DNA of 64,000 nucleotides from Streptomyces celluloflavus (GCA_000720995.1 JOEL01000030.1:1-64000), one strand, 5' to 3'; shown: positions 20,483 to 34,073, numbered from the stretch's first letter. The notes: generated by a model from the sequence alone, not told the origin. Translations and numbers: made by a program.

Positions 20483-20908
20483 CTACCGGACGGTGAAATG
20501 CACCAGATCGTCCAGGAACGGGATGTGCACCCACGGCTTCGGCTGCGCCATCAGCGCCAGCATGACGATGGCGAAGCCGAGCCCTCCGTACGTCGCCAGA
20601 TCCGTGAAGCGGGAGCGGACGGCCAGCATCCCGACCGACGGCAGGGCCCACCGCAGCGCCGCCCCGGCCAGCAGGGACAGCCCGATCAGGATCGTCCCGA
20701 CGCGGAACGCGTCGAACGCCACGATCAGCAGTCCGACCGCGACCCCGCCCATGACGGTCAGCAGCGGCCACTGCCGGGCGGGCGCGGGGTGGTCGCCGGA
20801 GGCGGCCCGCCCACCGCCCTCCGGCCGCGCGGTGTCCCTCGTCAGCTGAAAGCGGCGCGAGGAGCGTTGCGGCTCGGACGCTCCGTCCGAATGCGCTTCG
20901 GCACCCAT
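20483..20908 (-). CDS. DUF3017 family membrane protein
   Basis: A 141-residue integral membrane protein. A hydrophilic N-terminus of about 45 residues is followed by three hydrophobic segments (WPLLTVMGGVAVGLLIVAFD, FRVGTILIGLSLLAGAALRW, LATYGGLGFAIVMLALMAQP). This size, the helix pattern and the position directly downstream of folD match DUF3017, an actinobacterial family of unknown function. It starts 52 bases past the folD stop and is probably cotranscribed with it. Confidence 0.85.
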   Translation of the reverse strand: MGAEAHSDGASEPQRSSRRFQLTRDTARPEGGGRAASGDHPAPARQWPLLTVMGGVAVGLLIVAFDAFRVGTILIGLSLLAGAALRWALPSVGMLAVRSRFTDLATYGGLGFAIVMLALMAQPKPWVHIPFLDDLVHFTVR

Positions 20909-20960
20909 GGCTGGCAGTCCCTCTCCGTGTCCTGGTCCGGCTCCGGTTTCGTCGTCCGGC

Positions 20961-21815
20961 TCAGCCGGCGGCGCGCTCGGCGGCCTCGACGACGTTGACC
21001 AGCAGTTGCGCGCGGGTCATCGGGCCGACACCGCCCGGGTTCGGCGCGACCCAGCCGGCCACCTCGGCGACGCCCGGGTGCACATCGCCGACGATCTTGC
21101 CCTGCTCGTCGCGGCTGACGCCGACGTCGAGGACGGCCGCGCCCGGCTTGACGTCCTCCGGGTTGATGATGTGCGGCACCCCGGCCGCGGCCACGATGAT
21201 GTCGGCCTGCCGGAGGTACTGGTAGAGATCGCGGGTGCCGGTGTGGCACTGGGTCACCGTGGCGTTCTCGGACTTGCGGGTGAGCACCAGCGGCATCGGC
21301 CGGCCGATGGTGATCCCGCGGCCGACGACGACCACATGCGCGCCGTTGATCTCGACGCCGTGCCGCCGCAGCAGCTGGACGATGCCGTACGGGGTGCAGG
21401 GCAGCGGGCCCGGCGTGCCCAGCACCAGCCGGCCCAGGTTCGTCGGGTGCAGACCGTCGGCGTCCTTGGCCGGGTCCATCAGCTCCAGGATGCGGTGGGC
21501 GTCGATGCCCTTGGGGAGCGGCAGCTGGACGATGTAACCGGTGCACTCCGGGTTCTCGTTGAGTTCCCGGACGACCGCCTCGATCTCCTCCTGGGTGGCC
21601 GTCGCCGGCAGTTCGCGCTGGAGGGAGGCGATGCCGACCTGGGCGCAGTCGCGGTGCTTGCCGTTGACGTACCAGCGGCTGCCGGGGTCGTCGCCGACCA
21701 GGACCGTGCCGAGACCGGGGTGCACACCCTTGGCCTTCAGCGCCTCCACACGGGCGACGAGTTCGGACTTGATCGCTGCGGCGGTGGCTTTGCCATCGAG
21801 AATCTGGGCGCTCAT
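20961..21815 (-). CDS. folD: Bifunctional methylenetetrahydrofolate dehydrogenase/cyclohydrolase
   Basis: A 284-residue enzyme that converts 5,10-methylene-THF to 10-formyl-THF, the one-carbon donor used by PurN and PurH encoded nearby. The catalytic Tyr and Lys lie in [17 protein letters not shown], the substrate loop is [12 protein letters not shown], and the cofactor motif [17 protein letters not shown] replaces the usual GRS with GRG. The C-terminal [20 protein letters not shown] is the conserved end block. ATG 21815 gives [20 protein letters not shown], the standard N-terminus. It heads an operon with the DUF3017 gene. Confidence 0.97.
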   Translation of the reverse strand: MSAQILDGKATAAAIKSELVARVEALKAKGVHPGLGTVLVGDDPGSRWYVNGKHRDCAQVGIASLQRELPATATQEEIEAVVRELNENPECTGYIVQLPLPKGIDAHRILELMDPAKDADGLHPTNLGRLVLGTPGPLPCTPYGIVQLLRRHGVEINGAHVVVVGRGITIGRPMPLVLTRKSENATVTQCHTGTRDLYQYLRQADIIVAAAGVPHIINPEDVKPGAAVLDVGVSRDEQGKIVGDVHPGVAEVAGWVAPNPGGVGPMTRAQLLVNVVEAAERAAG

Positions 21816-21915
21816 CCCCCCATCCTCCCGGATGAGGGTGGTCCCGTTCCAATCAGGGCAGGTAAGCGGAATTGATCATTGCGCTTACACAACAGCTGAC
21901 CTTCTTGTGACCCTC

Positions 21916-21947
21916 TTGACTGGACAACATCAATCCGCGGCTAGAAG
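21916..21947 (+). promoter_or_regulatory. Possible promoter for the RDD gene
   Basis: TTGACT (21916-21921) followed 20 bases later by TAGAAG (21942-21947) resembles a housekeeping-sigma promoter with long spacing. It lies in the AT-richer part of the folD/RDD divergent region, about 110 bases before the RDD start. The match is weak. Confidence 0.3.
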
Positions 21948-22056
21948 GATTGCCGATCAGTGCCGCAGGCATCAATCGGGGGCGGGCCAGCGAAATCTGC
22001 TTTTCCTCCGAGACGCGCCGCGCCGTCCCCCACTGACCAACGGAGGAAAACACCAC

Positions 22057-22830
22057 ATGAGTTTCGGCGACCCCAACAATCCGTACGGCCAGCAGCCCCC
22101 GCAGGTGCCGCCGGGCCCGTACGGCCAGCAGCCCCCGCAGCAGCAGCCGCAGCCGGGCTACGGCTATCCGCAGCAGGCGCCGCAGCAGCAGCCGTACGGC
22201 GCTCCGCAGCAGCAGCCCGGCCAGCCTTACGGCTACCCGCAGCAGCAGCCCGCACAGCCCTACGGCTACCCGCAGCAGGGCTATCCGCAGCAGGGCATGC
22301 CGGGCATGGGGATGGGCATGCCGCAGGGGTACGCGAGCTGGGGCGCCCGGGTCGGCGCCTCGCTCCTCGACTACCTGATCGTGGGTCTGCTGCCGACGAT
22401 CCTCTATATCGTCGGGCTCTTCATGACGGGCGCCTCGGCCGTGGCCTCGCTCCCGGACACCTCGCACTGCCAGGACACGCAGTGCGTCACGGACGCCTAC
22501 AACTCGGCCTCGGCGGCCAGTACGGGCGCCCCGGTCGGCGCGCTCGTGCTGATGTCCCTCGGCGGGCTGCTCCTGCTGGCCGGCGGGATATTCCTGATCG
22601 CCAAGGAGGGCTCCACCGGCCAGACGCCGGGCAAGAAGGCCCTGAACATCCGGGTGGTGCGCGAGGCGACCGGTCAGCCGCTCGGCTTCGGTATGGCCTT
22701 CGTCCGCAAGCTGTGCCACTTCCTGGACGCCCCGCTCTGCGGTCTCGGCTACTGGTGGCCGCTCTGGGACGAGAAGTCGCAGACCTTCGCGGACAAGATC
22801 ATCGGCTCGGTGGTCGTCAGCTCCAAGTGA
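22057..22830 (+). CDS. RDD family membrane protein with Gln/Pro/Tyr-rich N-terminus
   Basis: A 257-residue protein. Residues 1-95 are a low-complexity tract built from NPYGQQPPQ- and GYPQQ-like units with almost no charge. The RDD domain follows: YASWGARVGASLLDYLIVGL with the Arg and Asp pair, two further helices, and the conserved segment GSTGQTPGKKALNIRVVREA. RDD proteins include transport-like membrane proteins, but no substrate is assigned here. ATG 22057 has a strong GGAGGAAA site. A 12-bp hairpin follows the gene. Confidence 0.9.
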   Translation: MSFGDPNNPYGQQPPQVPPGPYGQQPPQQQPQPGYGYPQQAPQQQPYGAPQQQPGQPYGYPQQQPAQPYGYPQQGYPQQGMPGMGMGMPQGYASWGARVGASLLDYLIVGLLPTILYIVGLFMTGASAVASLPDTSHCQDTQCVTDAYNSASAASTGAPVGALVLMSLGGLLLLAGGIFLIAKEGSTGQTPGKKALNIRVVREATGQPLGFGMAFVRKLCHFLDAPLCGLGYWWPLWDEKSQTFADKIIGSVVVSSK

Positions 22831-22852
22831 GCCGGCCCCGCCCGCTCACCGA

Positions 22853-22890
22853 GGCCCCCGCTCGTCCGTCCACCGGCGAGCGGGGGCCTT
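22853..22890 (+). terminator. Intrinsic terminator after the RDD gene
   Basis: Perfect 12-bp stem GGCCCCCGCTCG/CGAGCGGGGGCC (22853-22864 and 22877-22888) with a 12-base loop and two T after the stem. Confidence 0.75.
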
Positions 22891-23059
22891 CGCCGTATGA
22901 ACCCGGTCACGAACGCGGGTCCGCCAGGGATCTCGGGTGGACAGCCGGGAGGCGCCCCGCCGATCATGGCGAGACTTGTTCTTACCGTCCCCTTACTTCG
23001 CTGATATCGGCGCAAGCCACTCCGCGCCGGCCGCTCGACATGCCCGAAGGACACCGCTC

Positions 23060-23629
23060 GTGAGCTACCCGAACCAGAACCCCTACGGTCCGCCGCAGGG
23101 CCAGCAGCCGCAGGGCCAGCAGCCCGGATACGGATATCCGCAGCAGCAGCCCGCGCCGTACGGCCCCTACCCGGGCGGCGGGATGCCCCAGATGCCGTAC
23201 CCCACCGAGATGCCGGGCGGGGTGAAGGCCGCCCGCGTGATGCTGTTCGTCCTCACCGGCCTGAACCTGATCGGCCTCGTCATCGCCGTCATCGGGCTGA
23301 GCGGCATCAGCAAGGCGTCGCGCAACCTCTCGTCGTACGGCGCCGACACCACCGACACCTCGGATGCGCTGAGCCTCGGCAAGGGCATGCTGATCGCGGC
23401 CATCGTGCTCATCGTGATCTTCTCGGTGGCCGCGATCACGCTCGGCCTCCAGTTCGCCAACGGGAGCAGCGGCGTCCGCATCGCCACCATCGTCTTCGGC
23501 GTCGCCAACACCCTGGCGAGCTTCCTCTTGTTCCCCATCGGCCTGATCCACACCGCGCTCGGCATTCTGGTCATCGTCTTCGTGTCCAAGGACGACGGCA
23601 ACGCCTGGTTCAGCCGGCCGCGTTACTGA
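23060..23629 (+). CDS. Tetraspan-like membrane protein with Gln/Pro/Tyr-rich N-terminus
   Basis: A 189-residue membrane protein of unknown function. The first 55 residues are low complexity (NQNPYGPPQGQQPQGQQ, GYGYPQQQPAPYGPYPGG), in the style of the RDD protein upstream. Hydrophobic helices follow: AARVMLFVLTGLNLIGLVIA, MLIAAIVLIVIFSVAAITLG, then two in the C-terminal third (GVRIATIVFGVANTLASFLL, IHTALGILVIVFVS). GTG 23060 is chosen because GAAGGA lies just upstream and the homologous-looking tail begins there. The gene has its own terminator. Confidence 0.82.
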   Translation: MSYPNQNPYGPPQGQQPQGQQPGYGYPQQQPAPYGPYPGGGMPQMPYPTEMPGGVKAARVMLFVLTGLNLIGLVIAVIGLSGISKASRNLSSYGADTTDTSDALSLGKGMLIAAIVLIVIFSVAAITLGLQFANGSSGVRIATIVFGVANTLASFLLFPIGLIHTALGILVIVFVSKDDGNAWFSRPRY

Positions 23630-23665
23630 CCACCCCCGCACCACGGCAGCCGGCCCGTCCGGCGG

Positions 23666-23701
23666 AAGGCCCCCACCGCCGCCCGGCGGACCGGGGGCCT
23701 T
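23666..23701 (+). terminator. Intrinsic terminator between convergent genes
   Basis: AAGGCCCCC pairs with GGGGGCCTT (23666-23674 and 23693-23701), with an inner CCGCC/GGCGG pairing. It lies between the tetraspan-like gene and convergent purH. Confidence 0.75.
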
Positions 23702-23785
23702 CGCCGTACCGGCGGAAGGTGACGGGGGAGGACATGCGGGCGGGGGAGGGACGGCCGGTGCCGTCCCTCCCCCGCCCGGCATTGC

Positions 23786-25351
23786 TCAGTGGAAGAAGTG
23801 CCGCGTCCCCGTGAAGTACATCGTCACGCCCGCCTTCCGCGCGGCCTCGACGACGAGTTCGTCGCGGACCGAACCGCCGGGCTGGGCCACGGCCTTGACG
23901 CCGGCTTCGGCGAGGACCTCGAAGCCGTCGGGGAAGGGGAAGAACGCGTCGGAGGAGGCGTACGCGCCGCGCGCGCGGTCCGCACCGGCGCGCTGGACGG
24001 CCAGCTTCGCCGAGTCGACGCGGTTGACCTGGCCCATACCGACGCCGACCGTGGCGCCGTCCTTGGCCAGCAGGATCGCGTTGGACTTCACCGCGCGGCC
24101 CGCCCGCCAGGCGAAGGACAGCTCGGCCAGCTCCTCGGCGGAGAGCGCCTCACCGGCGGCCAGCGTCCAGGTCGACGGGTCGTCACCGGGCGCCTGGAGC
24201 CGGTCGGCGACCTGGAGGAGCGCCCCGCCGTCGATGGCCTTGACCTCGACGGCGGCCGACGGTGCGGCCGGGCAGCGCAGCACCCGGATGTTCTTCTTGC
24301 GGGCGAGCACCTCGACCGCGCCGTCCTCGTAGCCGGGCGCGACGATGACCTCGGTGAAGATCTCCGCGACCTGCTCGGCCATGGCCAGCGAGACCGGGCG
24401 GTTGACGGCGATCACGCCGCCGAACGCGGACAGCGGGTCGCAGGCGTGCGCCTTGCGGTGCGCCTCGGCGACGTCCGCGGCGACCGCGATACCGCAGGGG
24501 TTGGCGTGCTTGATGATCGCGACGCAGGGTTCGGCGTGGTCGAAGGCGGCGCGGCGGGCGGCGTCGGTGTCCGTGTAGTTGTTGTAGGACATCTCCTTGC
24601 CGTGCAGCTGCTCGGCGTCGGCGAGCCCGCCGGTGCCGTCGACGTACAGCGCGGCGCCCTGGTGCGGGTTCTCGCCGTAGCGCAGGACGTTCTTGCGCTC
24701 GTAGGCGGCGCCGAGGAACTCGGGGAAGCCCGAGTCGTCGGAGCCGGCGTAGCCGTCCGCGAACCAGGAGGCGACCGCGACGTCGTACGCGGCGGTGTGC
24801 GCGAACGCCTCGGCGGCCAGCCGCTTGCGGGCGGCGAGGTCGAAGCCGCCGTCGGCGAGCGCCTTGAGCACGTCGTCGTAGCGGGCGGGGTTGACGACGA
24901 CGGAGACCGACGGGTGGTTCTTGGCGGCGGCGCGGACCATCGAGGGGCCGCCGATGTCGATCTGCTCCACGCACTCGTCGGGGGTGGCGCCGGAGGCGAC
25001 GGTCTCCCGGAACGGGTAGAGGTTGACGATCACCAGGTCGAACGGCTCGACGCCGAGGTCGGCCAGCTGGCGCTGGTGGTCGGGCAGCCGCAGATCGGCG
25101 AGGATGCCGGCGTGGACCTTGGGGTGCAGGGTCTTGACCCGGCCGTCGAGGCACTCCGGGAAGCCGGTGACCTCCTCGACCCTGGTGACCGGCACCCCGG
25201 CGGCGGCGATCTTCGCGGCCGTCGAGCCCGTCGAGACGAGCTGGACGCCCGCCGCGTGCAGCCCCCGTGCCAGCTCCTCCAGACCGGACTTGTCATAGAC
25301 GCTGACCAGCGCGCGGCGGATGGGCCGCTTCGTACCTTCGGTGGCGGTCAC
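23786..25351 (-). CDS. purH: Bifunctional AICAR transformylase / IMP cyclohydrolase
   Basis: A 521-residue enzyme for the last two steps of IMP synthesis. The N-terminal MGS-like cyclohydrolase domain (1-200) has [35 protein letters not shown] and [17 protein letters not shown]. The C-terminal transformylase domain has the catalytic KHANPCG and [17 protein letters not shown], and ends [13 protein letters not shown]-like ([14 protein letters not shown]). It uses 10-formyl-THF made by FolD. The start is GTG 25351, overlapping the purN stop by four bases (GTGA), so the two are coupled. Confidence 0.97.
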   Translation of the reverse strand: MTATEGTKRPIRRALVSVYDKSGLEELARGLHAAGVQLVSTGSTAAKIAAAGVPVTRVEEVTGFPECLDGRVKTLHPKVHAGILADLRLPDHQRQLADLGVEPFDLVIVNLYPFRETVASGATPDECVEQIDIGGPSMVRAAAKNHPSVSVVVNPARYDDVLKALADGGFDLAARKRLAAEAFAHTAAYDVAVASWFADGYAGSDDSGFPEFLGAAYERKNVLRYGENPHQGAALYVDGTGGLADAEQLHGKEMSYNNYTDTDAARRAAFDHAEPCVAIIKHANPCGIAVAADVAEAHRKAHACDPLSAFGGVIAVNRPVSLAMAEQVAEIFTEVIVAPGYEDGAVEVLARKKNIRVLRCPAAPSAAVEVKAIDGGALLQVADRLQAPGDDPSTWTLAAGEALSAEELAELSFAWRAGRAVKSNAILLAKDGATVGVGMGQVNRVDSAKLAVQRAGADRARGAYASSDAFFPFPDGFEVLAEAGVKAVAQPGGSVRDELVVEAARKAGVTMYFTGTRHFFH

Positions 25352-26004
25352 GAGATACGTACCTTTCGTCCCTCAATGCGGTAGCCGTGCCGGGCCAGAC
25401 GCCCCACGACCTCGACGAGCAGCGTTCGCTCGACTTCCTTGATGCGCTCATGCAGCGCGGATTCGTCGTCCTCGTCCCGGATCTCGACCACCCCCTGGGC
25501 GATGATCGGGCCGGTGTCGACGCCGTCGTCGACGAAGTGGACGGTGCACCCGGTGACCTTCGCGCCGTACGCGAGCGCGTCGCGCACGCCGTGGGCACCG
25601 GGAAAACTCGGCAGCAGCGCCGGGTGGGTGTTGACGGTGCGACCGCCGAAGCGGGCGAGGAACTCCGCGCCCACGATCTTCATGAAACCGGCCGAGATCA
25701 CCAGGTCGGGCGCGTACCGGGCGGTCGCCTCGGCGAGCGCCCGGTCCCAGGCGGCACGGTCGGCGTAGTCCTTGACCCGGCAGACGAACGTCGGCAGCCC
25801 GGCCCGTTCGGCGCGCTCCAGCCCCGCGATACCGGCGCGGTCGGCGCCCACGGCCACGATCTCGGCCCCGTAGCCCGCCGCCCCTTCGTCGGCGATGGCG
25901 TCGAGCAGCGCCTGAAGGTTCGTCCCGGAACCGGAGACGAGCACGACGAGCCGGGCCGGGGAGGCGGGAGAGTCCGGGTGGGGCGGGGGGGAAGCGGGAG
26001 CCAC
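25348..26004 (-). CDS. purN: Phosphoribosylglycinamide formyltransferase (GART)
   Basis: A 218-residue enzyme that transfers a formyl group from 10-formyl-THF to GAR in purine synthesis. The phosphate-binding motif is [18 protein letters not shown]; the catalytic Asn and His lie in [17 protein letters not shown] and the catalytic Asp in [19 protein letters not shown] 26004 ([20 protein letters not shown]) with GAGAAAGA upstream is preferred; the longer frame to 26337 adds Pro/Arg-rich sequence unlike the family. It is the first gene of the purN-purH operon. Confidence 0.95.
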   Translation of the reverse strand: MAPASPPPHPDSPASPARLVVLVSGSGTNLQALLDAIADEGAAGYGAEIVAVGADRAGIAGLERAERAGLPTFVCRVKDYADRAAWDRALAEATARYAPDLVISAGFMKIVGAEFLARFGGRTVNTHPALLPSFPGAHGVRDALAYGAKVTGCTVHFVDDGVDTGPIIAQGVVEIRDEDDESALHERIKEVERTLLVEVVGRLARHGYRIEGRKVRIS

Positions 26005-26342
26005 GATGGGGGTCTTTCTCGCGCGGTGCTGCTGCCTTGCGGATGACTGCGGTTGCGGATGGAGCTCTTGCGGACGGTCACTGCCGGATGCTGCCCTGCG
26101 GATGACCTGCGCCCGCCCGGGAGATTTGTACGGTCGTACGAAGCCATGGGTCGCGTGAATACGGGGAACCCTACGAAGGCGCCGACCGTCAGCAACGATA
26201 CCGGCACTCCGGACGGCCCCCACGGGACGGGGGCGGGCGCGGGAGGTAGCGTCGGGCGTGAGAACGCATGCAGTTCGTGGTAATCGTCCGCCCGGCCCAC
26301 CCGCCGGACGGTCGGCCAAGACAAGGGGAAGACACACTCCAG
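26005..26342. other. Divergent intergenic region upstream of purN
   Basis: This 338-base stretch should hold the purN promoter and that of the divergent membrane protein. Visible elements are several TGCGGATG-type repeats (about 26037-26108) and a short inverted repeat GTACG-GT-CGTAC (26127-26138). No ZTP- or purine-type riboswitch fold was recognised. Confidence 0.4.
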
Positions 26343-27281
26343 ATGCCGGACCGACGCCGCCGCGCGGCCCTCCTCCTCCCTCCCCCGGCTACCGCTGGGA
26401 GGTACCCCCAGCCCGCCATCGCGCCCGGGGTGGTTCTGCTGCCACGTGAGCGCAAGTCGTCGTCCTCCCCGGACTCACCCGCCCCGGACACCACCGGCGC
26501 CCCGGATGCCTCCACGCGCCCCGCCCCCTCCGCTCCCGACCAGGACAACCCCTTCGCCGCACCGCCGGCCGGCACCCCCGACCAGGAATGGCGGCCGCGC
26601 CGCGCCGCCTCGCACGGCAAGGACGGCGACGGCGACGGCGACCAGGAGAAGCCGCCGTCGGACGAACCGACCCCGACCTGGGGCAGCCAGTGGAGCAGCC
26701 GGCAGCCGGGCCGGCAGGGCGGCGGATTCGGGTCCCGGCCCGGTTCCCGCAACGGACCGCAGGGCGGCGGTCAGGGCGGCCCCGGACAGGGCGGGCCCGG
26801 CGGCGGTCTGCGCTGGGATCCCACCGACCCGTCCCAGCGCCGCGCGCGCTACGCCCTGCTCGCCGGTATGTGGGCGTTCTTCTTCGTGCTCTTCAGCCTG
26901 CCGGAGGTGTCCCTGCTGCTCGGCGCGCTGGCGATCTACTGGGGCATCAGCTCCCTGCGTGCCAAGCCGAACCCCGAGAAGTCGGCCGCGGCGGCGACCA
27001 CCGCCGCGATGGAGGGCCACCCCGCGCCCACGGCCGCCCCGGGGCAGCCCGGCGGCGCGCCGTCCGCACCGGCCTCCTCCCGGCCGCAGCGGACCGCGGC
27101 CATCGCCGGTCTGGTGGTCGCCTCGGTGGCGCTGGTGATGGTGGCCGCGACCTTCACCGTCCAGCTGGTCTACCGCGACTACTTCACCTGCGTGCACGAC
27201 TCCCTGACCCAGTCGGCGAGCAAGTCCTGCGAGAACCTCCTCCCCAAGGAGCTGCGCCCGCTGCTGACCCCACAGCAGTAG
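26343..27281 (+). CDS. Two-helix membrane protein with disordered N-terminus
   Basis: A protein of about 312 residues and unknown function. Roughly the first 160 residues are charged, Pro/Gly-rich and probably disordered (PGQGGPGGGLRWDPTDPSQR). Two hydrophobic regions follow: RYALLAGMWAFFFVLFSLPE continuing to SLLLGALAIYWGISSL, and TAAIAGLVVASVALVMVAAT. The short extracytoplasmic tail has two Cys (DYFTCVHDSL, SASKSCENLL). The start is uncertain: ATG 26343 and an in-frame ATG 26268 are both possible. It faces the DUF6350 gene convergently. Confidence 0.72.
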   Translation: MPDRRRRAALLLPPPATAGRYPQPAIAPGVVLLPRERKSSSSPDSPAPDTTGAPDASTRPAPSAPDQDNPFAAPPAGTPDQEWRPRRAASHGKDGDGDGDQEKPPSDEPTPTWGSQWSSRQPGRQGGGFGSRPGSRNGPQGGGQGGPGQGGPGGGLRWDPTDPSQRRARYALLAGMWAFFFVLFSLPEVSLLLGALAIYWGISSLRAKPNPEKSAAAATTAAMEGHPAPTAAPGQPGGAPSAPASSRPQRTAAIAGLVVASVALVMVAATFTVQLVYRDYFTCVHDSLTQSASKSCENLLPKELRPLLTPQQ

Positions 27282-27329
27282 ACCGGGGGCCGGTCGGCTT
27301 CGGCCTCGGTTTCAGCTTCGGCCTCGGCT

Positions 27330-31135
<3,806 letters not shown>

Positions 31136-31140
31136 GCAAA

Positions 31141-31185
31141 ACGGCCGCGGGCCCGTACCCCTGGGGGGTACGGGCCCGCGGCCGT
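31141..31185. terminator. Perfect 21-bp bidirectional terminator
   Basis: Arms 31141-31161 and 31165-31185 are exact reverse complements over 21 bp with a 3-base loop. The hairpin lies five bases after the sigma-like gene stop and 38 bases beyond the sucD stop, so it can stop transcription from both sides. Confidence 0.85.
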
Positions 31186-31222
31186 GAGCGCCGGACGGAT
31201 CCGGCGGCGCCGGGAGGGCACG

Positions 31223-32107
31223 TCAGCCGACGAGGATCTCGCGCGCCAGGCGGGCGGTCTCCGACGGGGTCTTGCCGACCTTGACGCCGGCGGCCTCCAG
31301 GGCCTCCTTCTTCGCCTGGGCGGTGCCGGAGGAGCCGGAGACGATGGCGCCGGCGTGGCCCATGGTCTTGCCCTCGGGCGCGGTGAAGCCCGCGACGTAG
31401 CCGACGACCGGCTTGGTGACGTTGGCCTTGATGAAGTCGGCCGCGCGCTCCTCGGCGTCGCCGCCGATCTCGCCGATCATCACGATCAGGTCGGTGTCGG
31501 GGTCGGCCTCGAACGCCTTGAGGGCGTCGATGTGCGTGGTGCCGATGACCGGGTCGCCACCGATACCGACGGCGGACGAGAAGCCGATGTCACGCAGCTC
31601 GTACATCATCTGGTAGGTCAGCGTGCCGGACTTGGACACGAGACCGATGCGGCCGGGCTTGGTGATGTCGCCCGGGATGATGCCGGCGTTGGACTGGCCG
31701 GGGGTGATCAGACCGGGGCAGTTCGGGCCGATGATCCGGGTCTTGTTGCCCTTGGCGCCGGCGTACGCCCAGAAGGCGGCGGAGTCGTGCACCGCGATGC
31801 CCTCGGTGATGACGACGGCCAGCGGGATCTCGGCGTCGATGGCCTCGACGACGGCGGCCTTGGCGAAGGCCGGCGGCACGAAGAGGACGGACACATCGGC
31901 GCCCGTCTTCTCCATCGCTTCCTTGACGCTGCCGAAGACGGGTACCTCGGTGCCGTCGAAGTCGACGGAGGTGCCGGCCTTGCGCGGGTTCACGCCGCCG
32001 ACGATGTTGGTGCCGTCACCGAGCATCAGCTTGGTGTGCTTCATGCCGGTGGCACCGGTCATCCCCTGGACGATGACCTTGCTGTCCTTGGTGAGGAAGA
32101 TAGCCAT
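31223..32107 (-). CDS. sucD: Succinyl-CoA ligase (ADP-forming) alpha subunit
   Basis: A 294-residue subunit that carries the phosphorylated His of succinyl-CoA ligase, the substrate-level phosphorylation step of the TCA cycle. The N-terminal CoA-binding part reads [20 protein letters not shown]; the ligase domain has [20 protein letters not shown], and the phospho-His lies in [20 protein letters not shown] (near residue 250). ATG 32107 starts [15 protein letters not shown], the family N-terminus. It lies 19 bases after sucC in one operon. Confidence 0.97.
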   Translation of the reverse strand: MAIFLTKDSKVIVQGMTGATGMKHTKLMLGDGTNIVGGVNPRKAGTSVDFDGTEVPVFGSVKEAMEKTGADVSVLFVPPAFAKAAVVEAIDAEIPLAVVITEGIAVHDSAAFWAYAGAKGNKTRIIGPNCPGLITPGQSNAGIIPGDITKPGRIGLVSKSGTLTYQMMYELRDIGFSSAVGIGGDPVIGTTHIDALKAFEADPDTDLIVMIGEIGGDAEERAADFIKANVTKPVVGYVAGFTAPEGKTMGHAGAIVSGSSGTAQAKKEALEAAGVKVGKTPSETARLAREILVG

Positions 32108-32126
32108 GGTGTGGAGTCCTGGTCCC

Positions 32127-33302
32127 TTACTTCGCAGCCGCGAGCTCGGCGGCCTTGTCGGCCGCGCCGTCCATGGTGTCCACGCGCTGCACGAGCGGGT
32201 GGTTGGCGTCGGACAGGATCTTGCGACCCAGCTCCGCGTTGTTGCCGTCGAGGCGCACGACCAGCGGCTTGCTGACGTCCTCGCCCTTGGACTTGAGCAG
32301 CTCCAGGGCCTGGACGATGCCGTTGGCGACCTCGTCACAGGCGGTGATGCCACCGAAGACGTTGACGAAGACGGACTTGACGTCCGGGTCGCCGAGGATG
32401 ATCTCCAGGCCGTTCGCCATGACCTCGGCGGAGGCGCCGCCACCGATGTCGAGGAAGTTGGCGGGCTTGACGTTGCCGTGGTTCTCACCGGCGTACGCGA
32501 CGACGTCCAGGGTGCTCATGACGAGCCCGGCGCCGTTGCCGATGATGCCGACCTCGCCGTCGAGCTTGACGTAGTTGAGGCCCTTGGCCTTGGCCGCGGC
32601 TTCGAGCGGGTTGGCCGCCGCCTTGTCCTCCAGCGCGTCGTGCTCGGGCTGGCGGAAGTCGGCGTTCTCGTCGAGGGAGACCTTGCCGTCCAGCGCGATG
32701 ATCTTGCCGTCGCCGGACTTGATCAGCGGGTTGACCTCGACGAGGAGGGCGTCCTCCTTGATGAAGACGGTCCACAGCTTCTGGAGGACATCGGCGACCT
32801 GGTCGGCGATCTCGGCCGGGAACTTCGCGGCGGCGACGATCTCGGCGGCCTTCTCCGGGGTGCAGCCCTCGTTGGCATCGACCGGGATCTTGGCCAGCGC
32901 TTCGGGGTTCTCCTCCGCGACGACCTCGATCTCCACGCCGCCCTCGACGGACGCCATGGCGAGGAAGGTGCGGTTGGTGCGGTCCAGCAGGAAGGAGACG
33001 TAGTACTCCTCCGCGATGTCCGCGGTCTGGGCCAGCATCACCTTGTGGACCGTGTGGCCCTTGATGTCCATGCCCAGGATCTGGTCCGCCTTGGCGACCG
33101 CGTCGGCCGCGTCGGTGGCCAGCTTCACACCGCCGGCCTTGCCGCGGCCGCCGACCTTGACCTGCGCCTTGACGACGGCCTTGCCGCCCAGCCGCTCGGT
33201 CACCTCGCGCGCCGCCTCAGGCGTGTCGATGACTTCACCGGCCAGCACCGGTACACCGTGCTTGGCGAAGAGGTCCCTCGCCTGGTACTCGAACAGGTCC
33301 AC
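32127..33302 (-). CDS. sucC: Succinyl-CoA ligase (ADP-forming) beta subunit
   Basis: A 391-residue beta subunit with an N-terminal ATP-grasp domain ([40 protein letters not shown]) and a C-terminal ligase domain with the subunit-interface motif [20 protein letters not shown]. Together with SucD it makes succinate, CoA and ATP. The start is GTG 33302 behind AAGGGACGG; a longer frame into the upstream region is not family-like. Two Crp-like palindromes lie within about 210 bases upstream. Confidence 0.97.
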   Translation of the reverse strand: MDLFEYQARDLFAKHGVPVLAGEVIDTPEAAREVTERLGGKAVVKAQVKVGGRGKAGGVKLATDAADAVAKADQILGMDIKGHTVHKVMLAQTADIAEEYYVSFLLDRTNRTFLAMASVEGGVEIEVVAEENPEALAKIPVDANEGCTPEKAAEIVAAAKFPAEIADQVADVLQKLWTVFIKEDALLVEVNPLIKSGDGKIIALDGKVSLDENADFRQPEHDALEDKAAANPLEAAAKAKGLNYVKLDGEVGIIGNGAGLVMSTLDVVAYAGENHGNVKPANFLDIGGGASAEVMANGLEIILGDPDVKSVFVNVFGGITACDEVANGIVQALELLKSKGEDVSKPLVVRLDGNNAELGRKILSDANHPLVQRVDTMDGAADKAAELAAAK

Positions 33303-33382
33303 GCGCGTCCGTCCCTTGTCTACTCTGAATCGCCGTAGTGATCGCGGTTCGTTGTCTGCATGGGCGTGCCGCGAAGGGCAAC

Positions 33383-33398
33383 GTGACGGCGCTGTCAC
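33383..33398. promoter_or_regulatory. Crp-like perfect inverted repeat upstream of sucC
   Basis: GTGAC-GGCGCT-GTCAC is a perfect inverted repeat of 5-bp arms with a 6-base spacer, 81-96 bases upstream of the sucC start. It fits the GTG/CAC spacing of Crp-type sites. No binding data are implied. Confidence 0.45.
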
Positions 33399-33458
33399 AG
33401 GGGAGGCGTACACGGTGACCGGATACGCGGCATGTCCGTCTTGCAGGTTATCGCCGCA

Positions 33459-33510
33459 GGACCTAGGTCCCTAAATCACAGATCACACTCCAGCGGTGAT
33501 AACAGTCACA
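33459..33510. promoter_or_regulatory. Palindrome cluster upstream of sucC
   Basis: Three elements lie together: GGACCTAGGTCC, a perfect 12-bp palindrome (33459-33470); a repeated TCACAGATC, one copy just after the palindrome and one at the end of this cluster; and GGTGA-TAACAG-TCACA (33495-33510), a Crp-like site. The cluster is about 160-210 bases before sucC on one side and about 30 bases before a small plus-strand ORF on the other. Confidence 0.4.
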
Positions 33511-33542
33511 GATCCTTTGGCCGGGCCCCTCCCGGACCTGCC

Positions 33543-33794
33543 ATGGGCCGGTCGCGGACGGGTCCCCGGCCGGCTTTCGATGGCGGCCCGGCCGTACCCG
33601 CACCCCCGCCCGCGCCACCCGCGCCGGTGAGCGCCGTACGCCGTCCGCCGTATCCGGTGCGGCAGATCCCGTACGGCTCCCGCGCGGGCTCCCCTATCGC
33701 ACACCCCCGGTTCCGCTTCGGGTGGCGCGGCGAACCCTTGGAGAAGAACGTGCAACGCACCCTCACAACACCTCCGCACGGGGTGTCCGAATGA
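33543..33794 (+). CDS. Possible small basic, Pro/Arg-rich protein (83 aa)
   Basis: An 83-codon frame from ATG 33543 to TGA 33794 with strongly GC-rich third positions, as in real genes here. The product begins MGRSRTGPRPAFDGGPAVPA, has RRPPYPVRQIPYGSR in the middle and ends RTLTTPPHGVSE. No ribosome site, membrane segment or family was recognised. It lies 280 bases before the injection-system operon on the same strand. It could equally be non-coding. Confidence 0.3.
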   Translation: MGRSRTGPRPAFDGGPAVPAPPPAPPAPVSAVRRPPYPVRQIPYGSRAGSPIAHPRFRFGWRGEPLEKNVQRTLTTPPHGVSE

Positions 33795-34073
33795 CTCCTT
33801 GACCGCCCAACTCCCCACGGCACAGACTGCGTTGAGAAATTGCGCATCACTTACGCATCAAGAGTCACAAGCTTCGGGCTTGGTCCCGTGCAGACCGGTC
33901 GGCAGATCGATCCGCGCCGGATACAGACGGGGGAACTTGATGGGTGCCGGGGGGCGGCGCGGTCGGCAGGGGGTGACCGCGGACTCGTCCGCTCCCACCG
34001 CCCTCCCCTTTTCTCGGCCTTTCCCGATTTCTTGGTGTCCGCACACTCGGTGCCTGAAGGGATTGGAGGGGGA
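33795..34073 (+). promoter_or_regulatory. Probable promoter region of the injection-system operon
   Basis: This 279-base gene-free stretch precedes the sheath gene and should contain the operon promoter. It holds the direct repeat CGCATCA at 33843-33849 and 33854-33860, 11 bases apart (one helical turn), in an AT-richer patch, which could be an activator or repressor site. A TTGACC (starting at 33800) lacks a convincing -10. The sheath ribosome site GGAGGGGG ends this region. Confidence 0.4.

Noticed and set aside
21816-22056. ZTP-type riboswitch upstream of folD, or upstream of purN at 26005-26120
   Set aside because: The conserved core sequences of that RNA class were not found in either leader on the relevant strand.
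22078-22330. CRISPR-like or microsatellite array of CAGCAG/TACGGC units
   Set aside because: The units are inside the RDD coding frame, vary in length and have no spacers; they encode the Gln/Pro/Tyr tract.
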